DNA of 64,000 bases from an uncultured Alistipes sp. (lineage in GTDB: Bacteria > Bacteroidota > Bacteroidia > Bacteroidales > Rikenellaceae), in assembly GCF_963931675.1 (NCBI RefSeq), contig NZ_OZ007039.1:2083806-2147805 (forward strand), written 5' to 3'. A program made the translations under genes and the position numbers. This document shows positions 57,250 to 64,000 of the stretch, one piece after another. Below the pieces are notes generated by a model, which saw only the letters and a program-made list of their open reading frames with translations, ran no database searches and was not told the origin of the DNA. How positions within the stretch are numbered: the stretch's first letter is position 1; each line of letters starts with the position of its first letter.

Positions 57250-58603
57250 ACTTCTTGTCGCAGTGGCGGCGTTGTTTCCTGTCGCCGCCTCGGCCCAGAC
57301 AAGCAGTATCAATGCCTTCTCGCCCTATACGATGTACGGAATCGGCGAAGTGAATACGCCCGGGACGCTTCCGATGCGTTCGATGGGCGGCGTGGGCGTG
57401 GCCATGCGCTCGACAGGGGTGGTGAACCTGCTCAATCCCGCAGGATTCAGCGCCGCACCGCAGAAGACCTTCCTCTTCAACTTCGGGCTCGAAGGACAGA
57501 ACTACTACAATTCGCAGAAAGTGGCCGGTGAATCGAAACATACCGCCTACAATACGTTCAATTTCCACGACATCGCCTTCCAGATGCCGGTAACCAAGCG
57601 CCTGGGCCTGGGCTTCAGCCTCACGCCCTACAGCTCGGTGGGCTACCGCACGAAGTATTACCACGAGTACGACCCGACGGATCCGGTTTACGGCAACGTG
57701 GGCAACGTGCAGTACAACTACCAGGGCGAGGGCGACGTCACGGAGGTGAAACTCGGCCTGGGCTGGGAGGTCTTCAAGAACTTCTCGATCGGCGTGGCGG
57801 CCCAATACTACTGGGGCTCGATCGACCGGACGTTCGTGATGACCCCGACGGCGATCACCGGCGAAGGAACCTATGTCTCGACGGTCGGCAGCGACGTCTA
57901 CAGCATTTCGAGCGTCAAGGGGCAGGTCGGCGTGCAGTGGAGCCCGATCCTGAACCAGAAGCGGATCCTGACCGTGGGCGCGGCGTTCGACTTCGGCGGG
58001 GACCTGAACCCCGAGGTGACCAAGCAACTCTACGTCGGCGACCTCTACAATACGACGGTCAAGGGCGACACGACGCATCTGAAACTGGTCCTGCCGCACC
58101 AACTGACCGTGGGCCTCTACTACCAGACCGCGAAGTGGTCCATGGGCGTGGATTACGTCTACCAGAACTGGGGCGGCCGCAACGCGGGCTACGAGATGAC
58201 GGGCATCAGCGGTACGGGCGAAAACCGTTCGGCCTACCGGGTCGAGTACGTAAATACGAGTACGATCAAGATGGGTGTCGAGTACACTCCCAACCGATAC
58301 GACATTCGTAACTTCCTGAAACGCTGGTCCTACCGGGCCGGATTCCGTTACGGGAGCTACAACCAGTCATTCAACGGCGACCGTCTGAGCCAGTGGGCAG
58401 TGACGGCCGGGATCGGTGTTCCGGTGAAGTTGTGGGCCGTTTCGGCCGTGGATGTGGGGATCGAGTACGGACGTCGCGGCTACAATGTCGCCGACCGGGT
58501 GGGCCTGGTGCGCCAGCAGTATTTCAAGATCGCCGTGGGCTTTACGCTCTTTGCGGGCCAGGAGAACGGGGAATACTGGTTCATGCGGCCGAAGTACGAT
58601 TAG
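57224..58603 (+). CDS. Outer-membrane beta-barrel protein, FadL-like layout
   Basis: A 459-residue exported protein (signal ending ASAQ). Residues 20-80 have SPYTMYGIGEV and MRSMGGVGVAMRSTGVVNLLNPAGFSA, the hatch-like opening shared with FadL/PorV-type barrels, followed by many barrel strands to FKIAVGFTLF and a soluble tail ENGEYWFMRPKYD. It is conserved downstream of coaX in Bacteroidetes. Function is unknown; a transport or secretion-linked barrel is possible. ATG 57224 lies inside the coaX 3' end, giving a 26-nt overlap, and is required for the signal peptide. Confidence 0.8.
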   Translation: MPVKNTLIKLLVAVAALFPVAASAQTSSINAFSPYTMYGIGEVNTPGTLPMRSMGGVGVAMRSTGVVNLLNPAGFSAAPQKTFLFNFGLEGQNYYNSQKVAGESKHTAYNTFNFHDIAFQMPVTKRLGLGFSLTPYSSVGYRTKYYHEYDPTDPVYGNVGNVQYNYQGEGDVTEVKLGLGWEVFKNFSIGVAAQYYWGSIDRTFVMTPTAITGEGTYVSTVGSDVYSISSVKGQVGVQWSPILNQKRILTVGAAFDFGGDLNPEVTKQLYVGDLYNTTVKGDTTHLKLVLPHQLTVGLYYQTAKWSMGVDYVYQNWGGRNAGYEMTGISGTGENRSAYRVEYVNTSTIKMGVEYTPNRYDIRNFLKRWSYRAGFRYGSYNQSFNGDRLSQWAVTAGIGVPVKLWAVSAVDVGIEYGRRGYNVADRVGLVRQQYFKIAVGFTLFAGQENGEYWFMRPKYD

Positions 58604-58620
58604 TCGAGGGGGCCCGGGGG

Positions 58621-58689
58621 CCGAGGGGCCTGAGCCGCACGAACCGAGGGGCCGGAGCCGCACGAACCGAAGGGCCGGGACCGCACGAA
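58621..58689. repeat. 23-bp tandem repeat, three copies
   Basis: Units at 58621, 58644 and 58667 follow CCGARGGGCC, then (T/G)GAGCCGCACGAA or GGGACCGCACGAA. They lie between the barrel gene and the TPR gene; the remaining 70 nt to 58758 hold an A-rich leader. Confidence 0.9.
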
Positions 58690-58758
58690 CTGAAACAGCA
58701 TAGTACGAAAACAACACCGATACAGGCAAACGACAATACACAAAAATTAATCTGACCG

Positions 58759-60093
58759 ATGAAAAACGTAAAATTCCTGCTTTCCGCCGCATGTGCGCTT
58801 TTTGCATGCTCGGCGCTGGCTCAAGACTTCAGTGATCCGAAGTACGCGATCTGGGGTGACACGCCCGAAGAACGCCAGCAGAACATTCTGAACAGCAACT
58901 TCCTCAAGGAGTCGTGCGACAACAAGGACTACGATGCCGCGACACACTACCTGCAGGAGCTGCTGGCCAAGTGCCCGAAGGCCTCGGAGAATACCTTCGT
59001 CCGCGGGATCACGCTCTACAAGAACAAGATCAACCGTGCCAAGACGCTGGACGAGAAGAACATGTTTATCGATTCTCTGATGCTGATCTACGATCTTCGC
59101 AACGAGTATTTCGGAGATCATGCGAAGCGCGGTACGGCCTACATTCTCGACCGCAAGGCCCGGGAGTACCTGACCTACAAGCCGAACGACCGGAAGGGAA
59201 TCCGCGAGACATTCCGCGCCGCCATCGAGGCGGGCGGTGACAATGCCGATCCGGAGACCGTGGTGGTTTATTTCTCGAACCTCTGCGACGATTACAAGAA
59301 TACGGACGAGGTGATGCCCGACGAGGTGCTTGCGGAGTACGAGCGCCTGGAGCCGTTCTTTGCGAAGCATCCCGAGGCTGCGGAGTACAAGAGCCAGTTC
59401 GACGCTGCATTCGGACTGAGCGGCGCCGCCAGCTGCGAGAACCTCGAAAAACTCTACCGTGCGAAACTGGAGGCTGCACCCGATGACGAGGCGCTGCTGG
59501 CCCAGGCCGTGGGGATGATGTCGCGTGCGAAGTGCGACGGCGACTTCTACTTCTCGATCGCCGAGAAATACTACGAGATGAAACCCTCGTCGGAGACGGC
59601 GATGTTCCTGGCGCAGGCTTTCCAGAACAAGGGCGACTATGCCAAGGCCCAGACCTATCTGAACGAGGCGCTGGCCGTTGAGCAGGATGCAGCCGAGCGT
59701 CAGAAGCTGCTGGTCCGCATTGCGCTGGTGGGTCTGGTTGCAAACGACATTCCGAATGCCGCTTCGGCCGCGCGTCAGGCCCGGGATCTGAATCCCGAGG
59801 ACGGCGTTCCCTACTTCGTGCTGGCTCAGTGCTATGCTTCGTCGGCAGCCGCTTGCGGCGGGTTTGCCGGACAGGCGACTTTCTGGGCCGCATACGACAC
59901 GATGGCCAAGGCTGTAGAGCTGCTTCCGAGCGATTCGGAGTATCTGGAGCACGCCAAGACGTCGCTGAGCGCCTTCCGCAACCGTTTCCCGAGTTCGGAG
60001 GAGTGCTTCTTCAACGAGTTGCAGGAGGGAGCCCGTTACACGGTGAACTGCGGCACGGCCGCCGGCGTTTCGACGACGGTACGCCCCCGCTAA
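58759..60093 (+). CDS. Exported TPR-repeat protein
   Basis: A 444-residue protein with a signal peptide ending CSALAQ, so it is periplasmic or outer-membrane associated. The rest is helical with TPR-like units: DYDAATHYLQELLAKCPKA (about 55-75), SETAMFLAQAFQNKGDYAKAQTYLNEALAVE (about 275-310) and an Ala-rich region to about 420. The C-terminus has four Cys residues spread over the last 90 residues. Conserved next to coaX and lptC genes in Bacteroidales; a scaffold role in envelope assembly is inferred. It lies 155 nt after the barrel gene. Confidence 0.8.
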   Translation: MKNVKFLLSAACALFACSALAQDFSDPKYAIWGDTPEERQQNILNSNFLKESCDNKDYDAATHYLQELLAKCPKASENTFVRGITLYKNKINRAKTLDEKNMFIDSLMLIYDLRNEYFGDHAKRGTAYILDRKAREYLTYKPNDRKGIRETFRAAIEAGGDNADPETVVVYFSNLCDDYKNTDEVMPDEVLAEYERLEPFFAKHPEAAEYKSQFDAAFGLSGAASCENLEKLYRAKLEAAPDDEALLAQAVGMMSRAKCDGDFYFSIAEKYYEMKPSSETAMFLAQAFQNKGDYAKAQTYLNEALAVEQDAAERQKLLVRIALVGLVANDIPNAASAARQARDLNPEDGVPYFVLAQCYASSAAACGGFAGQATFWAAYDTMAKAVELLPSDSEYLEHAKTSLSAFRNRFPSSEECFFNELQEGARYTVNCGTAAGVSTTVRPR

Positions 60094-60115
60094 CTCCTTC
60101 CCGAGCCGCTTTTCC

Positions 60116-60994
60116 ATGGGGAAATGCATGACACGATACGCCAGGGTAGCACTCTCCGTTGCGGGGAGTGCTATCTTGCTGTTCTCGTGTTCGGGGGAGC
60201 CTGAGGATGCTTCGTCGTCGGCCGAGGAGGCGATGATGACGGAGTACAGCGAGCACCTGTCGATCATCAATTCGCAGAACGGACGCCGTTCCTACCACTT
60301 CGTCACGCCGCTGCTCGAAGGCTACACGCTGGCCCGGGAACCCTATCGGGAGTTCCGCAAGGGGATCAAGATCACGACCTACCAGGACGATTCGCTTTCG
60401 TCGGTGGACGCCGTGCTGACGGCCAACTACGCCATCTATTACGAGAAGCGGGAGTTGTGGGAGGCCAAGGGCAACGTCGTGGTGGAGAAATCCGACGGCA
60501 AGACGCTCTATACGCAGCAGCTGTTCTGGAATGCCCGCACGGGGAAGATCTATTCGAACGTGGATTCGAAGATCGTGCAGAATAACGGCCGCGACGTCTT
60601 CATCGGAGAGGGCTTCGAGTCGGACGAGGAGTTCAAGGACTGGCGTTTCCGCCGCATGAAGGGGCGGATGGAGGTGGAGATGAAGCAGGCTGCGGACTCC
60701 ACGGCGGCGGATTCGACAGCCGTACGCCCGGCATCTGCAACAGCTACGGCGCCTGCGCCCACAGCGGCACCGACCCCCGTTGCAACCTCAGCCCCCGTTG
60801 CAACCTCGGCGGCCGCTGCGGTACCTGAACCTTCCGCGGCACCTGTTGCTGCCGGCCCTGCGGCTTCCCGATCCGAAGGTCTTTCTTCCCGGACGAGACC
60901 GGGTGCACAACCCGCTTCCGGGGCGCCTTCGACGGCAAAGTCCAGGCTCGCAAACCTGGAGCCGAAAAACGGCGTTCCCGAAACCAAAAAGTGA
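60116..60994 (+). CDS. lptC: LPS export protein LptC with a long Ala/Pro-rich tail
   Basis: A 292-residue protein with an N-terminal signal/anchor ending LLFSC (Cys25), typical of Bacteroidetes LptC. The LptC jelly-roll (about 45-190) has YREFRKGIKITTYQDDSLSSVDAVLTANYAIYYEKRELWEAKGNVVV. LptC passes lipopolysaccharide from the LptBFG ABC transporter to LptA in the periplasm. The last 100 residues (about 191-292) are an unusual Ala/Pro/Ser/Thr tail including two PVATSA units from an 18-bp DNA repeat near 60775. A start four codons in (60128) is also possible. Its stop overlaps a GTG (GTGA) of the next gene. Confidence 0.85.
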   Translation: MGKCMTRYARVALSVAGSAILLFSCSGEPEDASSSAEEAMMTEYSEHLSIINSQNGRRSYHFVTPLLEGYTLAREPYREFRKGIKITTYQDDSLSSVDAVLTANYAIYYEKRELWEAKGNVVVEKSDGKTLYTQQLFWNARTGKIYSNVDSKIVQNNGRDVFIGEGFESDEEFKDWRFRRMKGRMEVEMKQAADSTAADSTAVRPASATATAPAPTAAPTPVATSAPVATSAAAAVPEPSAAPVAAGPAASRSEGLSSRTRPGAQPASGAPSTAKSRLANLEPKNGVPETKK

Positions 60995-60999
60995 CAGCC

Positions 61000-62262
61000 A
61001 TGGTGACTTCCCTGATTCTGATTGTCGTCATGTTGTTGTTGTCGGCCTTCTTCTCGGGCATGGAGATCGCCTTCACGAGCAAGAATCGGCTCAAACTGGA
61101 GATCGACCGCAAGCAGAGCCGGATGTTCGACAGTATTGCGGAGGTTTTTTCACGCCATCCGGGTCAGTACATCACGACGATTCTCGTAGGCAACAACATC
61201 GCACTGGTGGTCTATTCGCTGGCAATGTCGATGCTGCTGCGCGGGATCTACGGCTCGCTGGGGTGGTCGAAATTGGCCCTCGAAGGTTCGGTGGCCATCG
61301 ACACGGCGGTTTCGACGATCATCATCATCTTCTTTGCGGAGTTTCTGCCCAAGTCGGTCTTCCGCAACGACCCCAATTTCTACTACCGGGTGCTGGCTCC
61401 GGTGATCTATTTCTTCTACATCGTGCTCTATCCCGTTGCGCGTTTCACGACGCTGCTTTCGCACGGGATCCTGCGCCTGCTGGGCCGCAAGGTCGAGGAG
61501 AAGAATATCACGCCGAGTTTCGACCGGGAGGACCTTGCGGCGCTGCTCGACACGAACGGCCCGGAGCCTCATTCGGAACCGGACAACGAGTTGAAGATCT
61601 TTCAGAACGCGCTGGATTTCGCGGATCTTCGCGTGCGGGACTGCATGGTCCCGCGCGTGGATGTCGAGGCGGTGGACATCGACGATACGACGATCGGGCA
61701 GTTGACGGCGCGTTTCGTGGATTCGAAGTATTCGCGGATCTTCGTCTGGCGGAAGTCGATCGACAACATCATCGGCTATGTCAACTCGAAGAGCCTCTTC
61801 ACGCGTCCGGCACAGATCGCCGACGTGATGATGGAGGTGAACTACGTCCCCGAGACAATGCCGCTGCAGTCGATGCTGGAGAACTTTATCAAGCACCGGT
61901 CGAACATCGCGGTGGTGATCGACGAGTTCGGCGGCACGGCGGGGATCATCTCGCTGGAGGACGTCCTGGAGCAGATTTTCGGCGAGATCGAGGATGAACA
62001 TGACGTCCCGGATCTGGTGGAGAAACAGGTGGGGCCCGACGAATATGTCTTCTCGTGCCGTCTGGAGGTGAAATACCTGAACGAACGCTACGATCTGGGA
62101 ATCGAGGAGAGCCGCGAGTACGATACGCTGGCGGGCTTCATCATTTATCATTACGAGGGAATCCCGGGCGCCGGGGAGACGGTTTCCATCGGGGATCTGC
62201 AGTTGCGGATTCTGCGCACGACGCGTTCGCGGATCGAGTTGGCTCGGGTGAAAAAAATGTAA
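61000..62262 (+). CDS. CNNM/CorC-type membrane protein with CBS pair (hemolysin family)
   Basis: A 420-residue inner-membrane protein. The CNNM transmembrane domain (about 1-190) has LSAFFSGMEIAFTSKNRLKLE and FFAEFLPKSVFRNDP. A CBS pair follows (MVPRVDVEAVDIDDT; IAVVIDEFGGTAGIISLEDVLEQIFGEIEDEHD), then the CorC/HlyC C-terminal domain ending LRTTRSRIELARVKKM. Relatives transport or sense Mg2+; the Bacteroidetes GldE protein is of this type. ATG 61000 is used; a GTG at 60991 overlapping the lptC stop would add three residues. Confidence 0.88.
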   Translation: MVTSLILIVVMLLLSAFFSGMEIAFTSKNRLKLEIDRKQSRMFDSIAEVFSRHPGQYITTILVGNNIALVVYSLAMSMLLRGIYGSLGWSKLALEGSVAIDTAVSTIIIIFFAEFLPKSVFRNDPNFYYRVLAPVIYFFYIVLYPVARFTTLLSHGILRLLGRKVEEKNITPSFDREDLAALLDTNGPEPHSEPDNELKIFQNALDFADLRVRDCMVPRVDVEAVDIDDTTIGQLTARFVDSKYSRIFVWRKSIDNIIGYVNSKSLFTRPAQIADVMMEVNYVPETMPLQSMLENFIKHRSNIAVVIDEFGGTAGIISLEDVLEQIFGEIEDEHDVPDLVEKQVGPDEYVFSCRLEVKYLNERYDLGIEESREYDTLAGFIIYHYEGIPGAGETVSIGDLQLRILRTTRSRIELARVKKM

Positions 62263-62294
62263 CGCAGACAGGAGCCTATTTGCGAATATTTTAC

Positions 62295-62302
62295 TACCTT
62301 TG
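62295..62302 (+). promoter_or_regulatory. Candidate -7 element of the PpiD-like gene
   Basis: TACCTTTG matches TANNTTTG exactly, 38 nt before the ATG. The nearest TTTG (62279-62282) is only 12 nt upstream, so the -33 element is unclear. Confidence 0.5.
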
Positions 62303-62340
62303 GCTGATCTTTCGAAACAATACGAAAAATTAACATTTAT

Positions 62341-64000
62341 ATGGCAAGTTTAAACACCTTACGTACCAAGTTCGGGGTAGTGCTTTCGATCATTATCGGA
62401 CTGGCCCTCTTGGCCTTTATTCTCTCACTGAAAACCGAAATGGGTTTTACGGGCAATGATCCTCGTGTCGGCGTGATCAACGGCGAAAAGATCAACTATT
62501 CGGAGTATTACAACGAGTACGAGCGGATCAAGACGCAGAACAACGTGCAGGAGAGCGACGAACAGCAGTCTGCAATGCTGGCCAATGCGGTCTGGCAGTC
62601 GCTGATTACCCGTTATGTGCTGACTCCGGGTTTCGACCTGATGGGCCTGCGGGTGACGGATCCCGAGCGGATGGCGATGGTCAGCGGCCAGCAGCCTTCG
62701 CAGGCGTTCTACAACGCCTTTGCGGATCCCCGGACGGGCCAGTACAACGTGGAAGCCGTGAGCCAGTTCCTGGCCCAGGCCGAGACGAATTCCCAGGCTG
62801 CACAGGTTTGGGCTCAGCTCAACGAGCAGGCTCGTTTGGAGCGTGAGGCCCAGAAGTTCTTCGGACTGGTGAAGGGCGGCGTCTATGTCAATTCGCTGGA
62901 AGTGGCTCAGGGTGTCGAGGGTGCGAACAAGACCTTCTCGGGTAAATGGGCCGGAAAGAAGTATTCGTCGGTTCCCGATTCGCTCTTTACCGTTTCGACG
63001 GGAGACCTGAAGAACTACTACAACAGCCACAAGGATCAGTTCAAGCAGATACCGTCGCGGACGCTCTCGTACGTGGTGTTCGAGGTGTCGCCCACGGATG
63101 ACGATCTGCTGGCTCTGGAGAAGAAGGCTGCGGAGGTCGGCGGGGAGTTCGCGGCTGCGGAGGATGTGAAGGCCTTCGTACGGGCCAACCGCAACGGCCG
63201 GATCGCCGAGAACTACGTAACGGCGGCCCAGCTCACCGATGAGGAGGGCAAGGCGCTGATGGCCGGGAAGATGTACGGCCCGGTTCTGAAGAACAACGAG
63301 TGGAGGATGGCCCGGGTGCTGGATACGAAGATGGCGCCCGATTCGGTGGGTATCCGCCATATCGTGCTGCCCTATACGCAGGAGACGCTGGCCGACAGCC
63401 TGCTGACGGCGCTGGAAAAGGGCGGTGATTTTGCAGCTGCAGCAGCCCGGTATTCGGTTTACGACGCGACGGCAGCCAATGGCGGCGAGGTGGGTGTGAT
63501 GCCTTTCTCGGCCTTCACGGGCGAATTTGCCGAGGCGCTGGCCGGAGCGAAGAAGGGCGATATCGTGAAGATCGCTTCGGGTGACGCCATCCAGTTGATG
63601 CAGGTCTACCGGGCCGACAAGCCCACGAAACATATCCAGGTGGCGTCGATCACCTATCCGCTGGAGGCTTCGGCCGCCACGCGCCGCGACATCCACAACC
63701 AGGCGGGATCGTTCATGGTCAATGCCAAGGGCTCTTCGGAGGCCTTTGCCGATGCCGCTTCGGAAGCAGCCGTTACGCCGCGCGTTGCGACGCTGTCTCA
63801 GGGCGACCGCACGATCCGCGGTCTGGAGGATTCGCGTGACGTGGCCCGCTGGGCCTACGGTGCCGAGACGGGCGATGTCTCGGAGATCTTCACCGTCGGT
63901 AAGGACTATGTGATCGCCATGCTGACCGAGATCGACGACAACGACTACGCTTCGCTGGAGAAGGTGGCTTCGCAGGTCCGTGCCCAGGTGCTGCGCGACA
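62341..64000 (+). CDS. PpiD-like SurA-N/parvulin peptidyl-prolyl isomerase, 5' part
   Basis: The first 553 codons of a gene cut by the window end. An N-terminal membrane anchor (FGVVLSIIIGLALLAFILSL, about 11-30) precedes a SurA-N-like chaperone region with VGVINGEKINYSEYYNEYE, then a parvulin domain near 335-430: RHIVLPYTQETLADSLL, GGDFAAAAARYSVYD, GGEVGVMPFSAFTGEFAEAL. This is the PpiD layout: periplasmic folding of secreted and outer-membrane proteins from an inner-membrane anchor. It is the last gene of the envelope group beginning at coaX. The C-terminal end is not seen. Confidence 0.9.
   Translation, partial: MASLNTLRTKFGVVLSIIIGLALLAFILSLKTEMGFTGNDPRVGVINGEKINYSEYYNEYERIKTQNNVQESDEQQSAMLANAVWQSLITRYVLTPGFDLMGLRVTDPERMAMVSGQQPSQAFYNAFADPRTGQYNVEAVSQFLAQAETNSQAAQVWAQLNEQARLEREAQKFFGLVKGGVYVNSLEVAQGVEGANKTFSGKWAGKKYSSVPDSLFTVSTGDLKNYYNSHKDQFKQIPSRTLSYVVFEVSPTDDDLLALEKKAAEVGGEFAAAEDVKAFVRANRNGRIAENYVTAAQLTDEEGKALMAGKMYGPVLKNNEWRMARVLDTKMAPDSVGIRHIVLPYTQETLADSLLTALEKGGDFAAAAARYSVYDATAANGGEVGVMPFSAFTGEFAEALAGAKKGDIVKIASGDAIQLMQVYRADKPTKHIQVASITYPLEASAATRRDIHNQAGSFMVNAKGSSEAFADAASEAAVTPRVATLSQGDRTIRGLEDSRDVARWAYGAETGDVSEIFTVGKDYVIAMLTEIDDNDYASLEKVASQVRAQVLRD

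Noticed and set aside
1-64000. tRNA, rRNA, CRISPR or insertion-sequence elements
   Set aside because: Gaps between genes are short and none shows a cloverleaf, regularly spaced identical repeats, transposase-like frame or flanking inverted repeats; the tandem repeats found have no unique spacers.

Overview
The window is a gene-dense chromosomal segment (about 60% GC by eye) of a Bacteroidales bacterium, most likely Alistipes or a close relative in the Rikenellaceae. The evidence is the gene content (Bacteroidetes-only families: PorX, DUF4923, DUF4493, PCMD, putative porin, a 29-residue COX24-type basic peptide), promoters of the Bacteroidetes form TTG-N19-21-TANNTTTG, and high GC for the order. 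The species assignment is inference. I see no rRNA, tRNA, CRISPR array, insertion sequence or phage gene.

Layout. 1-4538 is a purine operon (purM end, purN, purH, purD, folD), in which FolD makes the formyl-folate used by PurN and PurH. 4748-5542 is a lone LCM-type methyltransferase. 5585-10031 (minus) carries a DUF2156-GNAT fusion, an LtaS-like membrane sulfatase and nadC, with a 140-bp purine tract ahead of the sulfatase. 10102-12910 is a TonB-dependent receptor with a partner lipoprotein. 12976-18664 holds rlmH, a catalytically degenerate GH2 protein, asnS, rpoN and a PAP2-like membrane protein. 18816-24317 holds gdhA, DUF4923, nadE and pepT; next come an AT-rich small membrane gene and an OPT peptide transporter (to 26916). 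This suggests peptide uptake, hydrolysis and ammonia/NAD metabolism. 27003-30608 holds a MazG-like hydrolase, murF, mannose-1-phosphate guanylyltransferase and pssA (envelope synthesis). 30676-33560 is a porin and a lytic transglycosylase.

33665-43479 (minus) is the most unusual region: one promoter drives seven tightly packed genes, all for exported proteins. They are a fimbrillin-like lipoprotein, two DUF4493 lipoproteins, a DUF4493-PCMD lipoprotein, two paralogous small outer-membrane barrels and a PCMD lipoprotein. Four of the lipoproteins carry a TR(S/A) motif soon after the lipid cysteine, where FimA-type pilins are cleaved. I propose an uncharacterised cell-surface fibre or adhesin complex.

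43777-50587 holds a DPP5-like S9 peptidase lipoprotein, a NUDIX hydrolase, a membrane-anchored LytTR regulator divergent from a small ExbB/MotA-like membrane protein, a SRPBCC protein, tsaE and porX (type IX secretion regulator). 50945-64000 (plus) holds HU, the small COX24-type protein, RNase E/G, mfd, coaX, an outer-membrane barrel, a TPR protein, lptC, a CNNM/CorC protein and the start of a PpiD-type chaperone, cut by the window end.

Degenerate GC-rich short tandem repeats recur in several intergenic spacers (near 16.5, 48.5, 50.7 and 58.6 kb) and may form a dispersed repeat family.
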